51,161 nucleotides of DNA. It comes from Bacillus sp. AFS073361. GTDB taxonomy: Bacteria; Bacillota; Bacilli; Bacillales; Cytobacillaceae. Below, in pieces: positions 1 through 7,873 of the stretch (its first letter is position 1; each line of letters opens with the position of its first letter). The notes beneath the pieces are model-generated. The model was not told where the DNA came from and did not search any database. It worked only from the letters and a program-made list of their open reading frames with translations. A program made the translations under genes and the position numbers. The stretch is taken from NCBI RefSeq assembly GCF_002567005.1, contig NZ_NUZU01000225.1:1-51161 (forward strand). Direction: 5' to 3'.

Positions 1-208
1 CTGAAAAGGTTGTTTTTTTGTGTTTTCTTAATAAGGACAATAACAATAGTAAAAAGTACGAAGTGTTTTTAAAGAAATTACGAATAGACATACACCCAAT
101 CGTGAACTGTTACATACTATATTAATTAAGATGGTGCGAAAAGATTATTCGAAAAATTGCATACAATTAAAATTTTCCGGGCAGAATGGATGTATGGAGG
201 TGGAGGGA

Positions 209-412
209 TTGAGTTCATTTTTAGCACAGAAATATCATCAGGAAATGTGTGTTATATGTGAGAATTTAAAACCAAAAGGCATACATCTATATACTTCATT
301 TATTTGTACAGAATGTGAAAATGATTTAATACAAACAGATACAAAGGATCCAAAATATAAATATTTTCTTAAACAGCTGAAAAAAATAACCACGCCAGAA
401 ATTTTTTCATAA
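209..412 (+). CDS. csfB: Anti-sigma factor Gin (CsfB)
   Basis: Small zinc-binding anti-sigma factor that in B. subtilis inhibits sigma-G (and sigma-E) and is made in the forespore. The 67-residue product carries two CxxC pairs (C14/C17 and C33/C36) separated by the GIHLYTSFIC stretch typical of Gin, and a lysine-rich C-terminus. I start it at TTG 209, 8 nt after GGAGG (196-200); the open frame runs back to 131, but those upstream residues have no counterpart in the 64-residue B. subtilis protein and no ribosome binding site. It stands alone and ends at a terminator. In B. subtilis xpaC and yaaN follow; here they are absent. Confidence 0.88.
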   Translation: MSSFLAQKYHQEMCVICENLKPKGIHLYTSFICTECENDLIQTDTKDPKYKYFLKQLKKITTPEIFS

Positions 413-438
413 AAGTCCATTATGGGCTTATTTTTTTT
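413..438 (+). terminator. Rho-independent terminator after csfB
   Basis: A 7-bp stem (AAGTCCA/TGGGCTT, one G-U pair) with a 3-nt loop is followed by a run of T residues. It begins right after the csfB stop and separates csfB from the decarboxylase gene. Confidence 0.75.
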
Positions 439-467
439 CAGTCAAATGAGAAAGGGGATCGTTTTTT

Positions 468-476
468 TGTTAGAAT
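468..476 (+). promoter_or_regulatory. Possible extended -10 promoter for yaaO-like gene
   Basis: TGTTAGAAT reads as an extended -10 (TG-n-TAGAAT) 30 bases before the decarboxylase start. No good -35 hexamer lies at 16-18 bp. Plausible because a terminator closes the upstream gene. Confidence 0.35.
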
Positions 477-505
477 AAATTAGACACTAAGAAGGAAGTA
501 AATGA

Positions 506-1945
506 ATGAATAATCAATCAAAAACACCATTATATGATGCTTTGAGTCAACACATAAATAAAAGACCAGTTTCCTTTCATGTTCCTGGACATAAATATGG
601 GGAAGTGCTTCAACCCAAAGCTCACCGCTATTTTCAGAATATCCTAGAAATAGATGCGACTGAATTATCGGGATTAGATGACTTGCACTCACCCGAAGGG
701 GCGATTCTAGAGGCAGAAGTGCTATTAGCGGACCTCTATCAGACGAGAAGAAGTTATTTTCTTGTGAATGGTTCAACTGTCGGAAATCTAGCAATGATTA
801 TGGCAGCATGTGAGGAAGGGGCAAAAGTTCTGGTCCAAAGGAATTGTCATAAGTCTGTTCTGAATGGTCTAAGTTTGGCGAAGGCCAATCCTATTTTTCT
901 AGAGCCTGAATATAACCAAGAGTGGAAAATTCCCTCTGGAATCAGTTTAGGAACAGTCAAAGAATCTATCAGTCTATATCCTGATGCGAAGGCACTCATT
1001 CTGACCTATCCCAACTACTATGGTTTGGGATATGCATTACAAGAAATAATAGATGAAGCGCATCGGCACAATATCTTGGTACTAGTGGATGAGGCTCACG
1101 GGCCGCATTTCATCCTTGGCGATCCCTTCCCGTCTTCCGCTCTTCAATTAGGTGCAGATATTGTGGTTCAATCCGCGCATAAGATTCTCCCAGCAATGAC
1201 AATGGGCTCCTACTTACATATTAATAGTGATTTAGTTAATCGCAATAAGCTGGAGGAATACCTCGCTATGTTCCAATCAAGCAGCCCGTCCTATCCAATT
1301 ATGGCATCTCTGGATTTGGCGAGGAATTATTTAAGTGCCTATATGCATGAAGATGTAACCTTTCTTTTAACGGAAATCAGACGTTTTAGGGACGAGTTGA
1401 TGAAGATTCCGGCCATTAGGGTGCTTGACTATCCTAACGAGAGCGGCGACCCTCTAAAAATAACGATTCAGTCCCGGTGCCATTTAAATGGATTTGAACT
1501 TCAACGAAGGCTGGAAGAGGCAGCGATTTTTACAGAATTAGCTGACCCGAATAATGTGCTCCTTATTTTACCTTTACTTAAAGAGGGGCAAAGGTTCCCT
1601 TTTGAAGAAACACTTTTGAAAATAAAAAAGGCACTGGCTGGCTTGCCAGTACATACTCCTCATGAGATATTTGAAACAGTCAGGCAGAAAATCTCCACTT
1701 TAGCCATTCCCTTTAAAGAAATGGAGAATTTAGAGATAAAGGAACTACCAATAACTAAAGCGTTAGGAGAGGTATGTGCCGAAACCATTATTCCATACCC
1801 GCCAGGTATCCCTTTGCTATTAAAGGGAGAAAGAGTCACAAAAGAAAGGCTCAGTCAGCTTAGCCTCCTAATACAAACCGGGGCAAGGTTTCAAGGAGAA
1901 TCTTCGTTAAAAGAAGGTTACATAAAGATTTATTGCACAGCCTAA
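506..1945 (+). CDS. yaaO: PLP-dependent Orn/Lys/Arg decarboxylase family protein (YaaO)
   Basis: Fold-type I pyridoxal-phosphate enzyme of the basic amino acid decarboxylase family. The N-terminal FHVPGHKYG motif (residues 24-32), the DEAHG motif (195-199) and the SAHK motif with the predicted PLP lysine K226 are all present, and the C-terminal domain follows. The 479-residue length matches B. subtilis YaaO (480). The substrate is not settled for this subgroup; lysine or arginine decarboxylation is inferred from the family only. ATG 506 follows GAAGGAAG (491-498); an earlier ATG at 502 stops at once. It lies directly upstream of tmk, with only 33 nt between, so the two are probably co-transcribed. 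Confidence 0.9.
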   Translation: MNNQSKTPLYDALSQHINKRPVSFHVPGHKYGEVLQPKAHRYFQNILEIDATELSGLDDLHSPEGAILEAEVLLADLYQTRRSYFLVNGSTVGNLAMIMAACEEGAKVLVQRNCHKSVLNGLSLAKANPIFLEPEYNQEWKIPSGISLGTVKESISLYPDAKALILTYPNYYGLGYALQEIIDEAHRHNILVLVDEAHGPHFILGDPFPSSALQLGADIVVQSAHKILPAMTMGSYLHINSDLVNRNKLEEYLAMFQSSSPSYPIMASLDLARNYLSAYMHEDVTFLLTEIRRFRDELMKIPAIRVLDYPNESGDPLKITIQSRCHLNGFELQRRLEEAAIFTELADPNNVLLILPLLKEGQRFPFEETLLKIKKALAGLPVHTPHEIFETVRQKISTLAIPFKEMENLEIKELPITKALGEVCAETIIPYPPGIPLLLKGERVTKERLSQLSLLIQTGARFQGESSLKEGYIKIYCTA

Positions 1946-1978
1946 AAGAGCAAGATACAGTTTTGGAGGATTATATAA

Positions 1979-2614
1979 ATGAACAATGGATTATTTATTA
2001 CATTTGAGGGACCGGATGGTGCAGGTAAGTCTACGATTATTGATATGGTAGCAAATCAGCTTGGGGATGTCCTTCTTACCCGTGAACCAGGTGGTATTGA
2101 TATCGCAGAACAGATTCGAACAGTCATATTAGCAAAAGAGAATACGGCCATGGACCCTCGGACGGAAGCGTTACTCTATGCTGCTGCTAGAAGACAGCAT
2201 TTAATAGAAAAGGTAAAACCGGCACTAGATGAAGGGAGAATCGTTTTGTGCGACCGGTTCGTTGACAGTTCTTTAGCATATCAAGGTCATGCACGCGGAT
2301 TAGGGATTGATGAGGTGTTTGCGATCAATCAATTTGCCATTAAAAATTTGATGCCAGAGTTAACTATCTACTTTGATATCGAGCCAGAGTTGGGTCTGCA
2401 GCGGATCAATAAAAATAAAGGCCGGGAAATCAATCGTTTAGATTTGGAAAACTTGGAGTTCCATAAAAAGGTAAGTGAAGGATATCATCTATTAATTGAC
2501 CGTTTTCCAGAGAGAATACGATGCATTGATGCTTCGGGTACGGTGGAAGAAGTTTTTCAGCAAACGATAAAGGTCATTGAAGAAACACTAACAACAAGGA
2601 AGCCTTCACTGTAG
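1979..2614 (+). CDS. tmk: Thymidylate kinase
   Basis: Phosphorylates dTMP to dTDP with ATP in the cytosol, the committed step joining de novo and salvage dTTP supply. The 211-residue protein has a P-loop GPDGAGKST at residues 11-19, the DR motif in CDRFVDSSLAYQG (about residues 90-102) and a LID region rich in basic residues. ATG 1979 follows GGAGG (1965-1969). It ends in a terminator that overlaps the stop codon, so darA downstream has its own promoter. Confidence 0.97.
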   Translation: MNNGLFITFEGPDGAGKSTIIDMVANQLGDVLLTREPGGIDIAEQIRTVILAKENTAMDPRTEALLYAAARRQHLIEKVKPALDEGRIVLCDRFVDSSLAYQGHARGLGIDEVFAINQFAIKNLMPELTIYFDIEPELGLQRINKNKGREINRLDLENLEFHKKVSEGYHLLIDRFPERIRCIDASGTVEEVFQQTIKVIEETLTTRKPSL

Positions 2615-2625
2615 GGCTTTTTTTT
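2598..2625 (+). terminator. Terminator overlapping the end of tmk
   Basis: AAGCC (2600-2604) pairs with GGCTT (2615-2619) and is followed by eight T residues. The stop codon of tmk lies in the loop. The stem is short, so strength is uncertain. Confidence 0.6.
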
Positions 2626-2669
2626 ATCCTAAAGAATCTGTCATTACGAATGTAAGGAGCTCTGTTACC

Positions 2670-2678
2670 TGTTATAAT
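2670..2678 (+). promoter_or_regulatory. Extended -10 promoter of darA
   Basis: TGTTATAAT (2670-2678) is a perfect extended -10 element (TG-n-TATAAT) 44 nt before the darA start. The -35 position is poor, as is common for extended -10 promoters. It sits just downstream of the tmk terminator. Confidence 0.6.
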
Positions 2679-2721
2679 ATAAGAAACGAAACTAGTAATA
2701 AAAAAGGAGAGGGTGGTTCGG

Positions 2722-3051
2722 ATGAAAATGATCATAGCTGTCGTACAGGACCAGGATAGTAATCGATTATCAAAGGCACTAGTAGATAATAATTTTAGAG
2801 CAACCAAATTAGCTAGTACAGGTGGATTTCTTAAGTCAGGTAATACGACCTTTATGATTGGTACAGAGGATATCCGCGTGGACCGGGCCCTCCAGATTAT
2901 TAAGGATAACTGCAGGGCTAGAGAGCAATTAGTTGCCCCAGTATCGCCCATGGGCGGGAACGCTGACTCCTATGTTCCTTATCCAGTAGAAGTGGAAGTA
3001 GGCGGAGCCACCGTATTCGTCCTGCCAATCGAACAATACATGCATTTTTAA
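2722..3051 (+). CDS. darA: Cyclic di-AMP receptor DarA (PII-like, YaaQ)
   Basis: Trimeric PII-like signal protein that binds c-di-AMP in Firmicutes; its output partner is still unclear. The 109-residue product begins with MKMIIAVVQDQD and contains the strongly conserved TGGFLKSGNTTFMIG loop (about residues 33-47) and the PVSPMGGNADSYVPYPVEVE segment, as in B. subtilis YaaQ. I place the start at ATG 2722, not the upstream GTG 2713, from similarity; an AGGAGAGGG stretch at 2705-2713 serves as the binding site. In B. subtilis yaaR follows; here a GC-rich palindromic repeat occupies that place and holB comes next. Confidence 0.95.
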   Translation: MKMIIAVVQDQDSNRLSKALVDNNFRATKLASTGGFLKSGNTTFMIGTEDIRVDRALQIIKDNCRAREQLVAPVSPMGGNADSYVPYPVEVEVGGATVFVLPIEQYMHF

Positions 3052-3081
3052 ATATTTATAGCACATTGCTGATAATGACAC

Positions 3082-3215
3082 TCTGTTGATTGGAGTGGAA
3101 GGCACGAAGACTCCTGCGGGAGAACGGACCAGGGAAGACCCCGCAGGAGCGAAGCGACGAGGAGGCTTCCCGGACCGCCCGCTAACCGCTTGTGCCTGGA
3201 GCGGAAATCAACAGA
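3082..3215. repeat. GC-rich palindromic intergenic repeat
   Basis: The element is bounded by an inverted pair TCTGTTGATT (3082-3091) / AATCAACAGA (3206-3215). Inside are AGGCAC/GTGCCT, a 10-bp pair CTCCTGCGGG (3111-3120) / CCCGCAGGAG (3140-3149), and GGGAAG/CTTCCC. It is far richer in G+C than its surroundings and encodes nothing convincing. It resembles dispersed intergenic elements of Bacillaceae genomes that I recall from memory; the copy number here is unknown. It stands where yaaR lies in B. subtilis. Confidence 0.8.
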
Positions 3216-3275
3216 CAAATAACAGCGCTTTAATTTTAAACAATAGATCCGTTATTATAATAAGGTTAGTGAGTG

Positions 3276-4289
3276 ATGAACTTGGGAAAATCATGGGAGC
3301 AACTAGAAGAGCTTCAGCCAACTGTGTTAAAAATGCTAAAAAACAGTTTAGTGAAAAATCGAGTGGCCCATGCATACCTTCTTGAGGGCATCAGAGGGAC
3401 CGGGAAGCGAGAAATCGCGTTGTTACTGACAAAATCGCTATTTTGCGAAGCAATCATTGATCAGTACCGGCCATGCGAGGAATGCAGCAATTGCCGGCGC
3501 ATCAACCATGGGAACCATCCCGACGTACATATTGTCGAACCAGAGGGGTTATCCATTAAGGTTGACCAAATTAGAAACCTACAGGTAGAGTTTTCTAAAA
3601 AGGGATTAGAATCTCTGAAAAAGGTTTATTTACTTGTCCATGCCGATAAAATGAGTGTTAGTGCGTCCAATAGTTTACTAAAATTCTTAGAGGAACCTAA
3701 TCCCGGGACGGTTGCCTTTCTCTTAACAGAACAGCCGCAAAAAATATTACCAACCATCCTTTCGAGATGCCAAATACTTACATTTCATCCCTTATCACCA
3801 CAAGTGATGATTAAACAATTGGTGGAAAACGGCGTAGAACCGCAAAAGGCCCCATTGTTAGCACAATTGACCAACAGTTTGGAAGAAGCCCAAAATTTAA
3901 ATGTCGATGAATGGTTTGCACAAGCCCAAAAAATAGTGGTAAAATTATATGAGGTGTTGAAAAAAAATCCGCTAGAGGCAATGGTAACGCTTCAGGCTGA
4001 CTGGTTCTCACACTTTAAAGAGAAAGAACAGATACATCGTGGTTTAGACCTTTTACTTCTTATTTTTAAGGATTTACTATATATACAATTAGATAGGCAG
4101 GAGCAAATTGTTTTTCGAGAGGAAAGTGAACGGCTGCGACAATTTGCCCTGCATACATCTGGACGGCGCATATCGGATCAAATGTCAGCTATCCTTGATG
4201 CAAAGAGGAAGCTGGAGAGGAATATGAATCCTCAGCTGATGATGGAACAGCTTGTGTTAAAATTGCAGGAGGGATCTTCATTTGTATGA
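3276..4289 (+). CDS. holB: DNA polymerase III subunit delta prime
   Basis: Clamp-loader subunit that, with delta and the DnaX protein, opens and loads the sliding clamp. About 337 residues. The P-loop is degenerate (about residues 39-45, GIRGTGK), the zinc-binding cysteines are C57, C67, C70 and C73, and the SNSLLKFLEEP sensor region and the SRC motif (arginine finger) are present, matching the delta-prime family. Two starts are possible, GTG 3273 and ATG 3276; only a weak AAGG lies upstream, so the start is uncertain by one codon. Its 3' end overlaps ricT by 8 nt, indicating coupled translation. Confidence 0.94.
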   Translation: MNLGKSWEQLEELQPTVLKMLKNSLVKNRVAHAYLLEGIRGTGKREIALLLTKSLFCEAIIDQYRPCEECSNCRRINHGNHPDVHIVEPEGLSIKVDQIRNLQVEFSKKGLESLKKVYLLVHADKMSVSASNSLLKFLEEPNPGTVAFLLTEQPQKILPTILSRCQILTFHPLSPQVMIKQLVENGVEPQKAPLLAQLTNSLEEAQNLNVDEWFAQAQKIVVKLYEVLKKNPLEAMVTLQADWFSHFKEKEQIHRGLDLLLLIFKDLLYIQLDRQEQIVFREESERLRQFALHTSGRRISDQMSAILDAKRKLERNMNPQLMMEQLVLKLQEGSSFV

Positions 4290-5109
4290 TGTTGTAGGAG
4301 TACGCTTTAAAAAAGCGGGGAAAATCTATTATTTTGATCCAGGAGAACTCTCCATTGAAAAAGACGACTTTGTCATTGTCGAGACAGTTCGTGGAGTGGA
4401 ATATGGCAAAGCAGTAATTGCTCGCAAACAGGTTGAGGAGCATGATGTTGTCCTTCCACTCAAAAAAGTGGTTAGAATTGCCGACCCGAAGGATAAGATG
4501 ATCGTTGAAGAGAATAAGCAAGCCGCCAAAGAAGCTTATGAGGTTTGTAATGAAAAAGTGAATGAGCATCAGCTGGATATGAAACTAGTTGATGTTGAAT
4601 ATACATTTGATCGAAACAAAGTGATTTTCTATTTTACGGCTGATGGAAGAGTTGATTTCCGTGAGCTTGTAAAGGATTTAGCAGCTATCTTCCGGACGAG
4701 AATTGAATTACGCCAGATTGGTGTTCGGGATGAAGCGAAAATGCTTGGCGGTATTGGTCCATGTGGCAGAATGTTATGCTGTTCCACCTTCTTAGGGGAT
4801 TTCGATCCTGTTTCGATCAAAATGGCAAAGGACCAAAACCTGTCATTAAATCCTACAAAAATATCCGGATTATGCGGCAGATTAATGTGCTGTTTAAAAT
4901 ATGAAAATGATGAATATGAATCTGCAAAAGCATTGCTGCCGGATTTAGGAGAAATCATTGAAACACCGCAAGGTAAAGGAAAAGTAGTAGGATTAAATAT
5001 ATTAGAGCGGGTACTACAGGTGGAACTAAAGGAACAGGAACGTGTTCTGGAGTATACCTTGGAGGAAATCAATAAAGAAGGTGCCTTTTCTATACAATCC
5101 ACAGATTAA
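4282..5109 (+). CDS. ricT: RicT / PSP1-domain regulator of RNA processing (YaaT)
   Basis: Member of the RicA-RicF-RicT (Y-) complex, which carries Fe-S clusters, promotes mRNA processing with RNase Y and speeds Spo0A activation in B. subtilis. 275 residues. The conserved PSP1 core includes the cysteine motifs GPCGRMLCC (about 160-168) and LCGRLMCC (about 197-204), which supply the Fe-S ligands. TTG 4282 is the start: AGGAGGGA (4267-4274) lies 7 nt before it, and the first residues agree with YaaT. It overlaps the end of holB. The gene is probably read with yabA, which follows after 13 nt. Confidence 0.95.
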   Translation: MYDVVGVRFKKAGKIYYFDPGELSIEKDDFVIVETVRGVEYGKAVIARKQVEEHDVVLPLKKVVRIADPKDKMIVEENKQAAKEAYEVCNEKVNEHQLDMKLVDVEYTFDRNKVIFYFTADGRVDFRELVKDLAAIFRTRIELRQIGVRDEAKMLGGIGPCGRMLCCSTFLGDFDPVSIKMAKDQNLSLNPTKISGLCGRLMCCLKYENDEYESAKALLPDLGEIIETPQGKGKVVGLNILERVLQVELKEQERVLEYTLEEINKEGAFSIQSTD

Positions 5110-5122
5110 TGAGGTGGAAGAC

Positions 5123-5494
5123 GTGGATAAAAAAGAAATATTTGAATCAGTAAGTAATATGGAAACACAAATTGGCCATCTTTACCAAAAGCTAGGAGAA
5201 TTAAAGCAGCATTTAGCCGAGATACTAGAAGAGAATCATTATTTAAAGCTAGAAAATGAACATTTGAGACGCCGTTTAGATGTAACAACCGAAGAGGAAA
5301 AGAAAGAAGCAGAGAATAAAAAAGGGTCCTCTGTGCCCGAGGCTTCTGGTGTAAAGCCATTTGATGTAGGGGAAGGATATGATAACCTTGCCCGTCTATA
5401 TCATGAAGGTTTTCATATTTGTAACCTTCATTTTGGAAGTTTACGCAAAGAAGGCGATTGCTTATTCTGCCTTTCCTTTTTAAATAAGAAATAA
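5123..5494 (+). CDS. yabA: Replication initiation control protein YabA
   Basis: Negative regulator of replication initiation that binds DnaA and the clamp DnaN. The 123-residue product has an N-terminal leucine-rich coiled coil (about residues 1-60) for tetramer formation, an acidic/lysine-rich linker, and a C-terminal zinc module with H98, C100, C113 and C116. GTG 5123 is preceded by GAGGTGGA (5111-5118). The frame is open further upstream inside ricT, but those residues are not part of the family. It ends before a stem-loop. Confidence 0.95.
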   Translation: MDKKEIFESVSNMETQIGHLYQKLGELKQHLAEILEENHYLKLENEHLRRRLDVTTEEEKKEAENKKGSSVPEASGVKPFDVGEGYDNLARLYHEGFHICNLHFGSLRKEGDCLFCLSFLNKK

Positions 5495-5499
5495 CTTTA

Positions 5500-5530
5500 A
5501 GAGGCTGAAAATAATCAGCCTCTATTTTCA
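5500..5530 (+). terminator. Stem-loop terminator after yabA
   Basis: AGAGGCTGA (5500-5508) pairs with TCAGCCTCT (5515-5523) around a 6-nt loop. The downstream T tract is weak (ATTTTCAT), so termination may be partial. Confidence 0.6.
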
Positions 5531-5555
5531 TACATTTTGTTGGAGGATGGAAACC

Positions 5556-6299
5556 TTGGTTAACTTAAAGGAAGATGAACGGTTAGATTATTTGTTAGCA
5601 GAAAACTTACGGATTATTCAAAGTCCATCCGTTTTTGCCTTTTCCCTTGATGCTGTTTTACTTGCACGATTTGTCTATGTTCCGATTCAAAAAGGTAACT
5701 TAATTGACCTATGCAGTGGGAATGGTGTGATTCCTTTATTTTTAAGTGCACGTACGAAAGGGCAAATAACCGGTGTCGAAATACAGGAACGATTGTACGA
5801 TATGGCCGTTCGAAGTATTGAATATAATCAGCTGGAGAGTCAACTGAAAATGATTCATGGTGATATTAAGGAGATCCCTAAGCAACTGGGGTATGGCAAA
5901 TTTGATGTTGTTACATGTAATCCACCCTATTTTCCTACCCCTTCTAAGGAAGAAATGAACCCGAATGAACATCTAGCCATTGCTCGCCATGAAATTCTTT
6001 GCACATTAGAAGACGCGGTTAAAGCCTCGAGTCAATTAGTGAAACAAGGCGGAAAGGTCGCCTTTGTCCACCGGCCTGGACGACTATTGGATATCATTAC
6101 ACTGATGAGAGAATACCGGCTTGAACCAAAACGGATTCAATTTGTCTATCCGAAGAAAGGAAAAGAGGCAAATACTCTTTTGATTGAGGCAATCAAGGAT
6201 GGCAGTCCAGATTTGAAAATTCTCCCACCGTTATTTGTCTACAATGAAACGAATGAATATACTTCAGAAATAAAAGAGATTCTATATGGAGAAAAATGA
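5556..6299 (+). CDS. yabB: tRNA1(Val) adenine-N6 methyltransferase-like protein (YabB)
   Basis: Class I SAM-dependent methyltransferase of the TrmN6 family, which methylates A37 of tRNA1(Val). The SAM-binding motif LIDLCSGNGVIPLFL (about residues 49-63) and the catalytic NPPYF motif typical of N6-adenine methylation are visible. The start is TTG 5556: GGAGG at 5542-5546 touches ATG 5547 and so cannot serve it, whereas TTG 5556 is 9 nt away. It overlaps yazA by 14 nt, and the two continue into rsmI, a small RNA-modification operon. Confidence 0.88.
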   Translation: MVNLKEDERLDYLLAENLRIIQSPSVFAFSLDAVLLARFVYVPIQKGNLIDLCSGNGVIPLFLSARTKGQITGVEIQERLYDMAVRSIEYNQLESQLKMIHGDIKEIPKQLGYGKFDVVTCNPPYFPTPSKEEMNPNEHLAIARHEILCTLEDAVKASSQLVKQGGKVAFVHRPGRLLDIITLMREYRLEPKRIQFVYPKKGKEANTLLIEAIKDGSPDLKILPPLFVYNETNEYTSEIKEILYGEK

Positions 6300-6573
6300 A
6301 CATTTTTTTTATGTGCTCACCTGTAAGGACGGTAGTTTGTATGGTGGATATACGAATAATCTGGAAAAGCGGATCAAGATGCATAATGAAGGAAAAGGCG
6401 CAAAGTATACACGGGGCCGTGGCCCAGTCGAACTTACATACTATCAAGGTTTTGAAAATAAAGGGGATGCGCTCCGGGCAGAATATAATTTTAAGCGGCT
6501 AACAAGAAAGAAAAAAGATGAGTTTTTAAGTCGCGAAAAGGGTGATTGTGATGTGGCAGCAAAAGAGCTTTGA
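6286..6573 (+). CDS. yazA: GIY-YIG nuclease superfamily protein YazA
   Basis: Single-domain GIY-YIG protein of the UPF0213 family, 95 residues. The family signature is seen as FYVLTCKDGSLYGGYTNN near the N-terminus, an arginine in LEKR, and the conserved glutamate in ALRAEYNFKRL. The cellular substrate is not known. It overlaps yabB upstream and rsmI downstream, so translation is probably coupled along the three genes. Confidence 0.92.
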   Translation: MEKNEHFFYVLTCKDGSLYGGYTNNLEKRIKMHNEGKGAKYTRGRGPVELTYYQGFENKGDALRAEYNFKRLTRKKKDEFLSREKGDCDVAAKEL

Positions 6574-7423
6574 AAATGAAGCAACAAAGGGGATCTTATA
6601 TTTAATTCCTACCCCGATAGGAAATTTAGAAGATATGAGTTTCCGAGCAATTCGATTATTAAAAGAGGCAGATCTAATTGCAGCTGAAGATACAAGAAAT
6701 ACAAAGAAACTGTGCAATTACTTTGAAATTGGAACACCTGTGGTCAGTTATCATGAGCATAATAAAGAAACAAGCGGTGATAAATTGATTCAAAAGGTAA
6801 AGGAAGGGTTAAAAATAGCCCTTGTAAGTGATGCGGGTATGCCTGCAATTTCTGACCCTGGTTATGAGTTGGTACTAGCTGCTACACGGGATAAGGTAAC
6901 AGTTGTTCCTTTGCCAGGTGCAAACGCTGCATTAACCTCATTAATTGCTTCAGGTTTGCCGTGTCAGCCCTTTTACTTTTTTGGATTTTTAAATCGAAAT
7001 AAGAAGGAGAAGCGTTTGGAATTAGAAGCCTTAAAGTGGCAGTCGGCAACGTTAATCTTCTATGAATCTCCGCATCGGTTAAAAGAAACCTTATCCATTA
7101 TGGCAGATGTACTGGGAAACCGGAATATGGCCATATGCAGGGAATTAACGAAAAAGTATGAGGAATTTATTCGAGGAACAATCAATGAAGTAATCGCTTG
7201 GACTCAACAGGATGAAATCCGCGGGGAGTTTTGTTTGATTGTTGAAGGGACAGACCAGCTACAGGAGGAAGCACCAAGCTGGTGGCAAAACTTAACGCTT
7301 GAAGAACATGTTAATCATTATATTTCTGAAAAAAATATACCTTCGAAGGAAGCCATTAAGTTAACGGCAAAAGACCGTGAAATGAATAAGAGAGATGTGT
7401 ATCAGGCCTATCATGTCGAATAA
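6551..7423 (+). CDS. rsmI: 16S rRNA 2'-O-ribose C1402 methyltransferase RsmI
   Basis: Methylates the ribose of C1402 in 16S rRNA at the decoding centre. 290 residues of the tetrapyrrole-methylase fold: PTPIGNLEDM near the N-terminus, the AAEDTRNTKKL segment, the SAM-binding SDAGMPAISDPG loop and the GANAALTSLIASGLP segment. ATG 6551 is chosen; AAGGGTG (6538-6544) is 6 nt upstream and MWQQKSF matches B. subtilis YabC. GTG 6542 or 6548 would add only a few residues. Convergent with abrB across a shared terminator. Confidence 0.95.
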   Translation: MWQQKSFENEATKGILYLIPTPIGNLEDMSFRAIRLLKEADLIAAEDTRNTKKLCNYFEIGTPVVSYHEHNKETSGDKLIQKVKEGLKIALVSDAGMPAISDPGYELVLAATRDKVTVVPLPGANAALTSLIASGLPCQPFYFFGFLNRNKKEKRLELEALKWQSATLIFYESPHRLKETLSIMADVLGNRNMAICRELTKKYEEFIRGTINEVIAWTQQDEIRGEFCLIVEGTDQLQEEAPSWWQNLTLEEHVNHYISEKNIPSKEAIKLTAKDREMNKRDVYQAYHVE

Positions 7424-7449
7424 TTAAATCATTATATGAAAAGTATAAA

Positions 7450-7480
7450 GGCTCCAGCAAATATGCTGGAGCCTGTTCTT
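7450..7480. terminator. Bidirectional terminator between rsmI and abrB
   Basis: A perfect 10-bp stem, GGCTCCAGCA (7450-7459) / TGCTGGAGCC (7464-7473), lies between the convergent genes. T-rich sequence follows on the + strand and an A-rich stretch precedes it, giving T residues on the - strand. Confidence 0.85.
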
Positions 7481-7763
7481 ATTTTACTAATTCAAAGTTG
7501 TTTTGGATTTCTTTAATTAATTGTTCTGCACCTTCGCGGCTTAGAATCAATTTACCGCCAGCAAGAGATAGATTATCATCTGATACTTCTCCTGTTACTT
7601 GGCAAGTCATATTTGGCTTGTATTTCTTTAAGATGATACGCTCGTCATCCACATAAATTTCAAGAGCATCTTTTTCTGCGATACCAAGAGTACGTCTTAA
7701 TTCGATTGGAATTACCACACGGCCTAACTCATCAACTTTACGAACGATACCTGTAGATTTCAT
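7479..7763 (-). CDS. abrB: Transition-state regulator AbrB
   Basis: DNA-binding repressor of post-exponential genes (biofilm, competence, sporulation including spoVG). The 94-residue product has the swapped-hairpin AbrB N-terminal domain (STGIVRKVDELGRVVIP onward, residues 3-50) and a C-terminal multimerization domain. ATG at 7763-7761 is preceded by AGAGGAG (7778-7772); an upstream in-frame ATG at 7781 lies before that site and is rejected. This is the only convincing - strand gene in the window. Regulation by Spo0A~P is indicated by tandem 0A boxes downstream of its promoter. Confidence 0.97.
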   Translation of the reverse strand: MKSTGIVRKVDELGRVVIPIELRRTLGIAEKDALEIYVDDERIILKKYKPNMTCQVTGEVSDDNLSLAGGKLILSREGAEQLIKEIQNNFELVK

Positions 7764-7811
7764 TTTTGTAGCTCCTCTCATATTATGAACATATTTTTCT
7801 CTATCTATTTA

Positions 7812-7828
7812 TTCGTCAATATTCGACA
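7812..7828 (-). promoter_or_regulatory. Tandem Spo0A boxes in the abrB leader
   Basis: On the - strand the sequence reads TGTCGAA (7828-7822), three bases, then TGACGAA (7818-7812). The two 0A boxes are 10 bp apart, on one face of the helix. They lie roughly 10-26 bp downstream of the predicted start point, matching repression of abrB by Spo0A~P in B. subtilis. Confidence 0.85.
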
Positions 7829-7844
7829 AAATTTTCATAACCCT

Positions 7845-7873
7845 ATAATACAAGATATTCCCATATCCGTCAA
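7845..7873 (-). promoter_or_regulatory. Sigma-A promoter of abrB
   Basis: On the - strand TTGACG (7873-7868), a 17-bp spacer and TATTAT (7850-7845) form a near-consensus promoter about 80 bp before the abrB start codon. Confidence 0.8.

Noticed and set aside
113..119. CATACTA upstream of csfB as a sigma-G/F -10
   Set aside because: The -10 is good, but the nearest -35-like bases (ACATA at 88-92) are 20 bp away, too far; left out of the features although csfB should have a forespore promoter.
3086..3385. Open frame of 99 codons across the GC-rich repeat
   Set aside because: It runs through a palindromic repeat and the start of holB in another frame, has no ribosome binding site and no recognisable protein family.
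6296..6502. 68-codon frame inside yazA
   Set aside because: Shadow frame fully inside a well-supported GIY-YIG gene.
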